DNA from: Deltaproteobacteria bacterium
GTDB taxonomy: Bacteria > Desulfobacterota > Deferrimicrobia > Deferrimicrobiales > Deferrimicrobiaceae
Direction: 5' to 3'
NCBI GenBank assembly: GCA_003105225.1
Contig: PQAK01000058.1
Span: 1,513 to 14,627 of the forward strand
Length of the DNA stretch: 13,115 nt
Positions 1-6,955 of the stretch are shown here, piece after piece. The notes below the pieces were generated by a model. That model was given only the letters and a program-made list of their open reading frames with translations, was not told the DNA's origin and ran no database searches. A program made the position numbers and the translations under genes. Within the stretch, counting starts at the first letter, position 1. Each line of letters begins with the position of its first letter.

Positions 1-56
1 CGAACCCTGGTGAGAAATGCGGGCTCGTTGTTGGGATCGGCAAGGGATTTTTTCAT
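1..56 (-). CDS. Possible 5' end of an unidentified gene, cut by the window edge
   Basis: Reading leftward from an ATG at 56-54 gives an open frame of 18 codons to the window edge, starting MKKSLADPNNEPAFLTRV. An in-frame TGA lies eight codons before the ATG, so the frame really begins near here. Codons end mostly in C or G, as in the neighbouring genes. Against it, the bases just upstream are pyrimidine-rich on this strand and show no Shine-Dalgarno sequence. Both other-strand readings are also open for part of this stretch. I do not recognise the product. If real, it is divergent from the VTT-domain gene at 168, and the 111 bp between them would hold both promoters. Confidence 0.3.
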   Translation of the reverse strand, partial: MKKSLADPNNEPAFLTRV

Positions 57-167
57 TGTAAGTGGGGGGAGGGGAGCCGTTCAATGCGATATTCGGGATT
101 CCCGCCTTCCATTCGATCCCACCGTCCCGTAGTATAAAAAGATTATCCAGGGGTAACGAGTTCAATC

Positions 168-878
168 GTGAGAACGGCAACTCTCCTGAAAGTCTCGGTC
201 TTCCTGCTCCTTGCGGGGCTCGCCGGCTATGTGCTCTTCCTTACTCCCACCGGGACCCTTTTTTTTACGCCGGACGGAAGGAAGGAACTGGCGGTGCGGA
301 TCGACCATATCGTCCGCTCCGCGGGGATCTTTGCGCCCGTCGTGTTCCTCCTTGTCTACGCCCTGGGCGTCCTGTTCCTGCCCGCGACCACGTTCACGGC
401 GGCGGGAGCGCTGATCTTCGGCAAATACTTCGGGACGATCTACAGTTTCCTCGGGGCGATGGCCGGCGCATCGGCCTCCTTTTTCCTGGGCCGCTATTTT
501 CTGCGGGATTTCGCGGAGCGGATGCTGACCGGATCCCTCGGAAACCTGGACCGGAAAGCCGGGCAGCACGGATTTTCGGTCATCTTCTACCTGCGCGTCT
601 TCTGGTTCCCGTTCATCGTCCTGAACTACGGCGCCGGCGCCACGCGGATCCGGTTCCGGGACTATTTCTGGGGGACGTTTTTCGGCATCCTGCCGGCGAT
701 CGCGATCGTTTCCTTTTTCTTCGGGAACTTGAAGGAGATCGCGGCCTCCTTCCACGGACCGGCCGACCTGCTGCAGGCCGGCATCCTCGTTCCTGCGGCG
801 CTTCTGCTCCTTTCCTTTTTCCTGCCCGGCCTCGTCAAGCGCATCCGGAAGGACGGCAAGGCCGGAACCGCGACCTGA
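168..878 (+). CDS. TVP38/TMEM64 family (VTT/DedA-like) inner-membrane protein
   Basis: A 236-residue integral membrane protein of the TVP38/TMEM64 (SNARE-associated, VTT domain) family. Visible features are an N-terminal hydrophobic helix (about 6-26), a helix with the LFLPATTFTAAG stretch (69-80), a glycine-rich re-entrant region GAMAGASASFFLGRYF (96-111), the conserved YLRVFWFPFIVLNYGAGAT block (141-159) and a C-terminal helix (about 205-222) before a basic tail. The length is normal for the family. Members are related to DedA proteins and are linked to lipid flipping or membrane homeostasis; the substrate cannot be told here. The start is GTG at 168 with only a weak purine stretch (GAG 158-160; AGGGG 149-153) before it. 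It ends 7 bp before the glycosyltransferase, so the two form an operon; these two families often occur together. Family assignment is firm, function is not. Confidence 0.88.
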   Translation: MRTATLLKVSVFLLLAGLAGYVLFLTPTGTLFFTPDGRKELAVRIDHIVRSAGIFAPVVFLLVYALGVLFLPATTFTAAGALIFGKYFGTIYSFLGAMAGASASFFLGRYFLRDFAERMLTGSLGNLDRKAGQHGFSVIFYLRVFWFPFIVLNYGAGATRIRFRDYFWGTFFGILPAIAIVSFFFGNLKEIAASFHGPADLLQAGILVPAALLLLSFFLPGLVKRIRKDGKAGTAT

Positions 879-885
879 GAGCGGA

Positions 886-1605
886 ATGTCCGAAGTGAAG
901 GTTTCCGTGATCGTTCCCGCCCTCGACGAGGAAGCGTCGCTGCCCGCCGCCCTGCGATCCGCCCGCGACGCCGGGGCGGACGAACTGATCGTGGTCGACG
1001 GGGGCAGCACCGACCGCACCGTGGAAATCGCCCGCTCGCTTGCGGACCTCGTGATCGCAAGCCCGAGGGGAAGGTCGATCCAGATGAACGCGGGGGCCGG
1101 CGCCTCTTCGGGCGGGATCCTGTTGTTTCTCCATGCCGACACCGTGCTGCATCCCCGGGCGGTCGACGCGGTCCGCGATGCCGTCACGCGACGCGGATGC
1201 CTCGGGGGGGCGTTTTCCGTCCGCTTGTCCGTTTCCCCTTCCGCGCCGGCCTGCACCCGGGCGGTTCTTCTCCTTACGGGAAGGATGATCGGCCTGCGAT
1301 CGAGGCTGTTCCGCGCCTACACGGGAGACCAGGGGATCTTCGTGCGGAAGGACGCGTTCGATGCGCTGGGCGGATTCCCGACGATCCCCCTCATGGAGGA
1401 CGTCGAGTTTTCCCGCCGGCTCGTCCGCCGGGGGAAAACCGTTCTGCTTCCGGTACGGAGCACCACCTCGGGCAGACGATGGGAAGCGTTCGGCCCGTTT
1501 CGGACCATCCTGTTGATGTGGAGGCTGCGCCTGGCCTATTCCCTCGGGATGTCCCCCGCCCGCTGCGCGGAAATCTACCGGGGCAAGCCGGCTATTCCCA
1601 GGTGA
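886..1605 (+). CDS. TIGR04283-type family 2 glycosyltransferase
   Basis: A 239-residue GT-A fold glycosyltransferase matching the TIGR04283 group (called 'transferase 2, rSAM/selenodomain-associated' or arsenosugar biosynthesis glycosyltransferase). Signs in order: VSVIVPALDEEASL (6-19), the nucleotide-binding ELIVVDGGSTDRT (33-45), GRSIQMNAGA (62-71), the metal-binding FLHADT (81-86), GDQGIFVRKDAF (147-158), GGFPTIPLMEDVEF (162-175) and the SGRRWE block (195-200). All family landmarks are present and the length is normal. It is cytoplasmic and probably acts at the membrane with the preceding VTT protein, 7 bp upstream. The arsenosugar role is known only for some members. No arsM or radical-SAM arsS gene is visible here, so I leave the acceptor open. 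Its last 14 bp overlap the 3' end of the phosphorylase on the other strand. Confidence 0.9.
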   Translation: MSEVKVSVIVPALDEEASLPAALRSARDAGADELIVVDGGSTDRTVEIARSLADLVIASPRGRSIQMNAGAGASSGGILLFLHADTVLHPRAVDAVRDAVTRRGCLGGAFSVRLSVSPSAPACTRAVLLLTGRMIGLRSRLFRAYTGDQGIFVRKDAFDALGGFPTIPLMEDVEFSRRLVRRGKTVLLPVRSTTSGRRWEAFGPFRTILLMWRLRLAYSLGMSPARCAEIYRGKPAIPR

Positions 1606-4138
1606 TCAGCAGCGGCGTGAACGGGTTCACCAGGTCGGGATGCCGCGGCACGATCCTCGCCATGTAGCCGTAGCGCCCGGTCATCCAGCACGGGATTTCC
1701 GCGCGGAAGAGGTCGGCATCCCCGTCCCGCCCCTCGTGCCGCGCCTGGACCACGCTTCCGTCCCGGATAACTCCCGCGGCATCGAGCAGGCCGTGGTAGA
1801 TCTGCACGGAAACGTCCCCCGGGGACAGCGCGCCAAGGCTTGCGCGCACGGCGACTCCGACCGCCGATCCCACGGGGATCTCCTTCTCCTTCCGGGTATC
1901 CTCGATGCGCAGGGACAGCTGGGACCAGCCGGCCGTGACGCGGGCCCTCCAATCCGCCAGCGCCCTGGCCCCCGCGAAGCCGTCCGCATGCAGCTGTCTC
2001 CCGGCCCGGTGCGCCGGCAGGTAGCAGCTCTCCGTGTATTCCTGGACCATCCGGTGGGTGTTGAAATAGGCTCCCAGCTTGCGCATCGAGGTCTTCATCA
2101 TGGCGATCCAGTCCCGGGGCAGTCCCGTCTTGTCCCGCTCGTAGAAAAGGGGGATGATCTCCTGCTCCAGCAGGTTGAAGAGCGCCTCGCACTCGATCCG
2201 GTCCTGCTCTTCCGCATCCTCGTACACCTCGCCGTTCCCGATCGCCCATCCCGTGTCGAGGGCATGCCCCTCGCACCACCAGCCGTCCAGCACGGAAACG
2301 TTGAGCGCCCCGTTCGCGGCCGCCTTCATCCCGCTCGTACCGGAGGCCTCGAGGGGACGCCTGGGGGTGTTGAGCCAGACATCCACCCCCTGCACCATGT
2401 ACCTCGCCACGTTGATATCGTAATTCTCCAGGAACACGAGCCGCCCGCGGAGGCGCGGATCCGAGGCGAAGTGGGTGACCGACTTGATGAGCTCCTTCGC
2501 GGGGAGATCCTGCGGATGGGCTTTGCCCGCGAACAGGATCTGGACCGGCCGCTGCGGGTCGGCGAGCAGGCGGATCAGCCGTTCCGGCTGCCGGAACAGC
2601 AGCCCCGCGCGCTTGTAGGTCGCAAACCGACGGGAGAAGCCGATGGTGAGCGCCTCGGGAGAGAGGACCTCTTCCGCGGCCTTCAAGGACGCCGGTCCCG
2701 CCCCCTGCCGCTGGAGCTGCTCCTTCATGCGCTTCCGCGCGAAGAAGACGAGCCGTTCCCGGCGCGACTCGTGGATCCGCCACAGCTCCCCCGCGGGGAT
2801 CGCGTCGACACGGTCCCAGATCGAGAAATCGGCCGGCTTTTCCGTGAAACGGGGACCCATGTAGCGGAGGAACAGCTCCCCGACCTCGTGGCTGAGCCAG
2901 GAGGGGGTGTGGATGCCGTTGGTGATGCTGCGGATCGGAATCTCCGTCTCGGGAAGGTTGGGCCACAGGTCGCGCCACATGGTCCTCGACGTCTCCGCAT
3001 GCAGGCGGGACACGCCGTTGGTGAAAGCGGCCATCCGCAGGGCGAAGACCGTCATCCCGAAATCGGGGGACCGGCTCGAAGCCAGCTGCCCCATTCCGAG
3101 GAATTCCTGCCACGGCAGCTTCAGCTCTTCGGCCACGGGCTGCAGGTACTTCAAGAGGAGCTCCGTCGCGAAGACTTCGTTCCCCGCGGGAACCGGCGTG
3201 TGGGTGGTAAAGACGGTCGACGCGAACACCTGTTCCCGGGCCTCGGCGAACGTAACCCCCTGCTCCGCCATCAGCGTCCGGATCCGTTCGATCGCCAGGA
3301 ACGCCGAGTGGCCCTCGTTCATGTGATAGACCGTCGGTGCGAGTCCCAGGGCCCGCAGCGCGCGCACGCCTCCCATTCCGAGAAGGATCTCCTGGCGGAT
3401 CCGCATCTCCCGGTCCCCGCCGTACAGGGTCGACGTGATTTCGCGCATGCGGGGAGAGTTGTCCCGCAAGTTGCTGTCGAGCAGGTACAGCGGTGTCCGG
3501 CCGACCTGCACCCGCCAGATCCGGGCCTTCACCCTTTCCCCCCCCATCGGCACTTCGATCGTAAGCGACTTCCCGTCGGGACCGTTTTCCAGGGAGACGG
3601 GCATGTTCCACCAGTCGTTGTCGGGGTACTGTTCCTGCTGCCAGCCGTCGAGGTTCAGCTGCTGCCGGAAGTATCCTTTCTGGTACAGAAGCCCCACGCC
3701 GACAAGCGGCAGCCCCAGGTCGGAGGCGGATTTCAGATGGTCCCCCGAGAGCACTCCCAGCCCCCCCGAGTAGATGGGAAGCCCCTCGTCGATGCCGAAC
3801 TCGCAGGAGAAGTACGCCGCGAGAAAATCCTTCTCTCCGCCATGCGTCTCCTGGAACCACCCCGGCGCCTTCATGTAGTGGGTGAAATTCTCGTGGACGC
3901 GCTTCAAGTTGGCCACGAAGCTCTCGTCCCGCGCGGCGGCCTCCAGCTCGGCCTGCGTCAGGGAGCCGAGCATGAGGACAGGATTCTGGTACGACTTCTC
4001 CCAGAGCACCGGGTTCAGCCGGATGAATAGCTGCACGGCGCCCCAGCTCCAGGAGAACCACAGGTTCCTCGCCAGATCGACGAGGGGGAGCAGCGCCTGG
4101 GGGATGTTCGGGCGTACGTGGATGTGCCGTATGCGCAT
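1592..4138 (-). CDS. glgP: Alpha-glucan (glycogen/maltodextrin) phosphorylase, DUF3417 type
   Basis: An 848-residue glucan phosphorylase (TIGR02094 type) that releases glucose-1-phosphate from the non-reducing ends of glycogen or maltodextrins using PLP and phosphate, in the cytoplasm. The N-terminus (about 1-120) is the DUF3417 region, with NLWFSWSWGA (25-34). Next come the glucan-site loop GGLGVLSGDHLK (125-136), NEGHSAF (274-280), HTPVPAGNEVF (313-323), FSRRFATYKRAG (501-512) and the PLP site EASGTSGMKAA (597-607). Lys605 is the expected Schiff-base lysine. The last 130 residues are a C-terminal beta region seen in the longer members. The ATG at 4138 is supported by AGAGG at 4147-4151, 8 nt upstream. 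It lies 59 bp downstream of the YbaY-like gene and may share its transcript. No intrinsic terminator follows; it converges with the glycosyltransferase gene. Confidence 0.95.
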   Translation of the reverse strand: MRIRHIHVRPNIPQALLPLVDLARNLWFSWSWGAVQLFIRLNPVLWEKSYQNPVLMLGSLTQAELEAAARDESFVANLKRVHENFTHYMKAPGWFQETHGGEKDFLAAYFSCEFGIDEGLPIYSGGLGVLSGDHLKSASDLGLPLVGVGLLYQKGYFRQQLNLDGWQQEQYPDNDWWNMPVSLENGPDGKSLTIEVPMGGERVKARIWRVQVGRTPLYLLDSNLRDNSPRMREITSTLYGGDREMRIRQEILLGMGGVRALRALGLAPTVYHMNEGHSAFLAIERIRTLMAEQGVTFAEAREQVFASTVFTTHTPVPAGNEVFATELLLKYLQPVAEELKLPWQEFLGMGQLASSRSPDFGMTVFALRMAAFTNGVSRLHAETSRTMWRDLWPNLPETEIPIRSITNGIHTPSWLSHEVGELFLRYMGPRFTEKPADFSIWDRVDAIPAGELWRIHESRRERLVFFARKRMKEQLQRQGAGPASLKAAEEVLSPEALTIGFSRRFATYKRAGLLFRQPERLIRLLADPQRPVQILFAGKAHPQDLPAKELIKSVTHFASDPRLRGRLVFLENYDINVARYMVQGVDVWLNTPRRPLEASGTSGMKAAANGALNVSVLDGWWCEGHALDTGWAIGNGEVYEDAEEQDRIECEALFNLLEQEIIPLFYERDKTGLPRDWIAMMKTSMRKLGAYFNTHRMVQEYTESCYLPAHRAGRQLHADGFAGARALADWRARVTAGWSQLSLRIEDTRKEKEIPVGSAVGVAVRASLGALSPGDVSVQIYHGLLDAAGVIRDGSVVQARHEGRDGDADLFRAEIPCWMTGRYGYMARIVPRHPDLVNPFTPLLITWE

Positions 4139-4197
4139 GGGTGTCGCCTCTTTACAGGTTTTCTATGACGGGGGATAAACCATCGGCGCCCGAAGGA

Positions 4198-4671
4198 TCA
4201 ACGGACCCTGACCTGGGCGGGTATCACGATGATGTCGATATTGCTGGGAGCCCCGCGGGTAAGAACGTAATACGGCGTTGTATTCAGGAACAAGACTTTC
4301 TCCCCTTCCATGACGCGCGCCCGGACGATGTATACGTGTGACGGATCCACCCGTGAAGGGTCATACGCGATCCGAAAGTCGATGGGAAGTTTGCCCGTCG
4401 CAGCCCAGATGGTATCTTCCCCAAGCGGTGACGCGAGGGGATTTTTCCCCGAGATATCGAGGAGCTCGACGCGCACCATGGCCATCCCGGGAAGCGGTGC
4501 CTGCTCGTGAGAGGGCGTCTTCCCCAAGGATACCGTTCCGGTCACCACCGGGGCGCCCGGCAATGGACGGAAGGATTTCCCGGCGGGGGGAGAGGCAAAC
4601 GCCTCAGGCGATCCGGCCCCGACCACGCAAATCGCCGCTGCAACGCCGGCGATGAGCAGGCGTCGCAGCAT
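4198..4671 (-). CDS. Secreted YbaY/YscW-family beta-sandwich protein
   Basis: A 157-residue protein with a signal peptide: MLRR, a hydrophobic core (about 5-20) and a likely signal peptidase I site after AFA (24-26). There is no convincing lipobox, so it is probably periplasmic rather than a lipoprotein. The mature part resembles the YbaY/YscW (PF09619) fold: PVVTGTVSL (41-49), the strand VRVELLDIS (66-74), LPIDFRIAYDPSRVDPSHVY (95-114), VRARV (116-120) and the closing YYVLTRG (134-140). Known members include the E. coli YbaY lipoprotein and type III secretion pilotins; their general role is poorly defined. The frame stays open well upstream, but the ATG at 4671 is chosen because it gives the signal peptide and meets the stop of the preceding small gene in TGATG (1-nt overlap), a sign of translational coupling. 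Confidence 0.75.
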   Translation of the reverse strand: MLRRLLIAGVAAAICVVGAGSPEAFASPPAGKSFRPLPGAPVVTGTVSLGKTPSHEQAPLPGMAMVRVELLDISGKNPLASPLGEDTIWAATGKLPIDFRIAYDPSRVDPSHVYIVRARVMEGEKVLFLNTTPYYVLTRGAPSNIDIIVIPAQVRVR

Positions 4672-4859
4672 CAAACGCAATCCCCGATGACGATGTATTT
4701 CGCCTCCTCTTCCGTCTCCGCGAACTCCTTTCGGGCCAGGCGCAGCAGACCCACGGCGTTGTTCTCGCGCTCCATCCTTCGTCGTTCCAGGACGATTCCG
4801 ATCGGTTCCTTCCTCATGGTCTTCCTGTCGAGGCGATACACCATCACGGATTTCACCAT
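4671..4859 (-). CDS. Small basic 62-aa protein, unknown function
   Basis: A 62-residue cytoplasmic protein with a charged, basic first half (YRLDRKTMRKEPIGIVLERRR, split as 8-18 and 19-28) and a leucine- and acid-containing second half (VGLLRLARKEFAETEEEAK, 36-54). It has no cysteine motif, membrane segment or signal peptide. A good ribosome site, AAAGGA at 4867-4872, lies 7 nt before the ATG at 4859, and the stop overlaps the next start as TGATG. Both support a real gene. The sequence reminds me of short hypothetical proteins in Geobacter-like genomes, but I cannot name a characterised family. It is the first gene after the tRNA terminator and could lead a small operon with the YbaY-like gene and glgP. 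The 77 bp between its start and the terminator must hold its promoter; I see no clear -35/-10 pair there. Confidence 0.65.
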   Translation of the reverse strand: MVKSVMVYRLDRKTMRKEPIGIVLERRRMERENNAVGLLRLARKEFAETEEEAKYIVIGDCV

Positions 4860-4936
4860 CGTCCCGTCCTTTCCGTTTTTCCCTTTGATGCTCCCGTGTT
4901 CTATTCCTGTTCGGAAAATTTCTCCCGTCGACGCCT

Positions 4937-4974
4937 GGAAAAAGAAAGGGGGCCAGCGGCTCTCGCTGACCCCC
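4937..4974 (-). terminator. Intrinsic terminator downstream of tRNA-Ala
   Basis: On the minus strand, GGGGG (4974-4970) and CAGCG (4968-4964) pair with CGCTG (4958-4954) and CCCCC (4952-4948), with one mismatch (4969/4953) and a 5-nt loop (4963-4959). A U-rich tract TTTCTTTTTCC (4947-4937) follows directly. This is a textbook Rho-independent terminator starting 10 bp after the tRNA 3' end. It would end tRNA transcripts and any read-through from the metXW run, isolating the downstream small gene-glgP unit. Confidence 0.9.
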
Positions 4975-4983
4975 TGTGAATTC

Positions 4984-5059
4984 TGGTGGAGCTGAACGGG
5001 ATCGAACCGTCGGCCTCCTGAATGCCATTCAGGCGCTCTCCCAGCTGAGCTACAGCCCC
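4984..5059 (-). tRNA. tRNA-Ala (anticodon GGC)
   Basis: A complete 76-nt cloverleaf reads 7-bp acceptor (GGGGCTG/CAGCTCC), 4-bp D stem, 5-bp anticodon stem (CCTGA/TCAGG) with loop ATGGCAT, 5-nt variable loop, 5-bp T stem and T loop TTCGATC. Discriminator A and an encoded CCA end it. The anticodon GGC (5026-5024) reads GCC and GCU. Position 3-70 is the G-U wobble pair that marks alanine tRNAs. The gene lies 43 bp after metW, with its own promoter at the metW end and an intrinsic terminator downstream. Confidence 0.97.
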
Positions 5060-5077
5060 GACCTTTGCGAATAAAGA

Positions 5078-5106
5078 ATGGTAGCCCATGACCTCCCGAA
5101 AATCAA
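5078..5106 (-). promoter_or_regulatory. Probable sigma-70 promoter for tRNA-Ala
   Basis: On the minus strand, a TTGATT -35 box (5106-5101) and a TACCAT -10 box (5083-5078) are separated by exactly 17 bp, and the tRNA begins 18 bp after the -10 box. The -35 box covers the TGA stop codon of metW (5105-5103), so tRNA initiation overlaps the end of the upstream gene. Both boxes deviate from consensus by two bases. This is an inference from spacing and position. Confidence 0.6.
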
Positions 5107-5732
5107 CCGGCTCTTTCGGACGCTGCGGGCATCCTGCGGGAGAGGAGATAGACGGCGCTCTCGGCGAACAGGTTCGGGCGCGCGCCCTTGAGCACGCGGC
5201 CCCCGCGGTCGGTGGACAGGCAGACCCTTTTCTCCACGGTGATGGATTTCCTGCCGCAGTATTCCTCGAAATCCAGGATGGAACAGAAATGGATATTGGG
5301 CGTGTCGTACCAATCGTACGGCAGAAAATCGGTCTTGGGCATCCGCCCGTTGAACAGCAGGTACAGGCGCATCCTCCAGAAGGCGAAGTTGGGAAGCCCG
5401 ACCACCGCCTTCTCCCCCACGCGCAGCATCTCCGACAGGACGACGTCGGGCTTCTTCACCGCCTGCAGCGTCTGGTTGAGGATGATGTAGTCGAAGGAAC
5501 GGTCCGGGTAGTCGCGCAGCCCCTCGTCGATGTCCCCCTGCAGGACGGTCAGCCCCTTGGCGATGCACGCACGGACCCCTTCCTCGGAGATCTCGATGCC
5601 GCGCCCGATCACCCCCTTGGTTTGGACCAGGCCCGCCAGCAGGGTCCCGTCCCCGCATCCCAGGTCCAGGACCTTTTTCCCCGCAGGGATGAGACCGAGG
5701 ATGACGCTGTAGTCGATTCTCGTGCCTTGCAT
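5103..5732 (-). CDS. metW: MetW, methyltransferase-like partner of MetX
   Basis: A 209-residue MetW-family protein with a class I SAM-dependent methyltransferase fold. The SAM-binding motif is KVLDLGCGDGTLL (20-32), followed by GIEISEEGV (45-53), a GDID acidic loop (66-69), DYIILNQTLQ (81-90) and the typical MetW segment VGLPNFAFWRMR (111-122). MetW works with MetX in methionine synthesis in many proteobacteria and has been linked to homoserine acylation rather than to a proven methyl transfer. The ATG at 5732 overlaps the metX stop by one base (TGATG), so translation is coupled. No terminator follows before the tRNA; the tRNA promoter lies on its last codons. Confidence 0.93.
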   Translation of the reverse strand: MQGTRIDYSVILGLIPAGKKVLDLGCGDGTLLAGLVQTKGVIGRGIEISEEGVRACIAKGLTVLQGDIDEGLRDYPDRSFDYIILNQTLQAVKKPDVVLSEMLRVGEKAVVGLPNFAFWRMRLYLLFNGRMPKTDFLPYDWYDTPNIHFCSILDFEEYCGRKSITVEKRVCLSTDRGGRVLKGARPNLFAESAVYLLSRRMPAASERAG

Positions 5733-6907
5733 CAGGCCCCTGCCGCGGGAAACGCGATGCCGTTGCGGACGGCCACGTTCTCGAGAAAGTTCCGGATGAT
5801 CTTGGACATCTCCCCCGCGTCCAGGAGGAACGCATCGTGGCCGTACCGGGAATCGATTTCGCAGTACGTGATGTCGACGCCGTTCACCATCAGGGCCTTC
5901 ACGATCTCCTTGGACTGGTAGGGCGGGTAGAGCCAGTCCGACTTGAAGGAGATGACCAGGAACTTGGACCGGACCTTCTCCAGCGCCTTGACGAGCGACC
6001 CCGACGGCAGCGAGAGGTCGAAGTAATCGATCGCCTTCGTGATGTACAGGTACGAGTTCGCGTCGAACCGGCTGACGAAGGCGTCCCCCTTGTACCGCAG
6101 GTAGGTTTCCACCTCGAAGTCGAGGTTGAAGCTGTAGCCGAGCGTCTTCTTTCCCCGGAGCCGCCGGCCGAACTTCTCGTGCATGGAGTCGTCGGACAGG
6201 TAGGTGATGTGCCCCACCATCCGCGCGAGGGCCAGCCCGTCCTTCGGGACTTCCCTGCCGTAGTACTCCCCGTCGGCGAAATTCGGGTCCGCCATGATGG
6301 CCGCGCGCCCCACCTGGTTGAAGGCGATCTGCTGGGGAGAGTGCTTCGCCGTCGTGGCGATCGGGATCGAGGCCAGCACGCGATCGGGATAGGAAACCGC
6401 CCACTGGAGCGCCTGCATCCCCCCCATCGAGCCGCCCGCCACCGCGAAGAGCCGCTCGATCCCCAGGTGGTCGACCAGGCGCGCCTGCGCCCGCACCATG
6501 TCGTTGACGGTGACGATCGGGAAGGAGAGGGCAAACGGCTTACCCGTGGCGGGGTGGATGGAGGAGGGGCCCGTGCTGCCCTGGCAGCCACCGATCACGT
6601 TCGAACAGATCACGTAGAACTTGTCCGTGTCGAACGCCTTGCCGGGGCCGATCGTATTGTCCCACCAGCCCGGCTTGGCGTCCTCCGCAAAATATTTCCC
6701 GGCGGCGTGCGCATCCCCGGAGAGCGCGTGCAGGATCAGGAGGGCGTTCGTCCTGTCCTTGTTCAGCCTGCCGTAGGTCTCGTAGGCGATCGTGATCGGC
6801 CCGAGCCGGCCTCCGCCCTCGAGCTCCAATTCGTGCGGGGGCTCGCAACAGGTGAACTGTTTTTTCTTGACCACCCCGACCGAGCCGGGCTCTTTCCTGT
6901 GGGGCAT
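5732..6907 (-). CDS. metX: Homoserine O-acyltransferase (MetX)
   Basis: A 391-residue alpha/beta-hydrolase-fold enzyme that acylates homoserine, the first committed step of methionine synthesis by direct or trans-sulfurylation. Landmarks are LLILHALSGDAH (56-67), the oxyanion-region segment SNVIGGCQGSTGPSS (102-116), the nucleophile elbow GGSMGGMQALQW (158-169) with Ser160, Asp324 in FKSDWLYPP (321-329), and His357 in GHDAF (356-360). The catalytic triad is complete and the length is normal. Acetyl-CoA is the usual donor, but some MetX proteins use succinyl-CoA; I cannot settle that from sequence. The ATG at 6907 has a GGGA stretch about 6 nt upstream. It is 48 bp after the Nudix gene, the widest gap in this run, so a separate promoter is possible. 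I see no SAM riboswitch there. Confidence 0.95.
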   Translation of the reverse strand: MPHRKEPGSVGVVKKKQFTCCEPPHELELEGGGRLGPITIAYETYGRLNKDRTNALLILHALSGDAHAAGKYFAEDAKPGWWDNTIGPGKAFDTDKFYVICSNVIGGCQGSTGPSSIHPATGKPFALSFPIVTVNDMVRAQARLVDHLGIERLFAVAGGSMGGMQALQWAVSYPDRVLASIPIATTAKHSPQQIAFNQVGRAAIMADPNFADGEYYGREVPKDGLALARMVGHITYLSDDSMHEKFGRRLRGKKTLGYSFNLDFEVETYLRYKGDAFVSRFDANSYLYITKAIDYFDLSLPSGSLVKALEKVRSKFLVISFKSDWLYPPYQSKEIVKALMVNGVDITYCEIDSRYGHDAFLLDAGEMSKIIRNFLENVAVRNGIAFPAAGA

Positions 6908-6955
6908 TCCGTTTCCCTGTTCCCGGGTGCAAATTGATGGACGTAATCGCTTATT

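Noticed and set aside
94..104. A short inverted repeat (CGGGA-T-TCCCG) in the left intergenic region, as a possible operator, with a TATAAA at 133-138 as a possible -10 box for the VTT gene
   Set aside because: Five-base arms are expected by chance in GC-rich DNA, and no -35 box at proper distance from the TATAAA was found.
1640..4030. Long + strand open frames opposite glgP, the reductase and the carboxylase genes
   Set aside because: They are composition shadows in GC-rich DNA: low-complexity, Arg/Pro/His-rich products with no domain and no ribosome site, opposite well-supported genes.
5103..6404. A 433-codon open frame covering metW and extending far into metX
   Set aside because: Only the part after the ATG at 5732 resembles a protein (MetW); the upstream extension is metX read in the wrong frame.
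6908..6955. A SAM-responsive riboswitch upstream of metX
   Set aside because: The gap is only 48 nt and shows none of the conserved SAM riboswitch helices.
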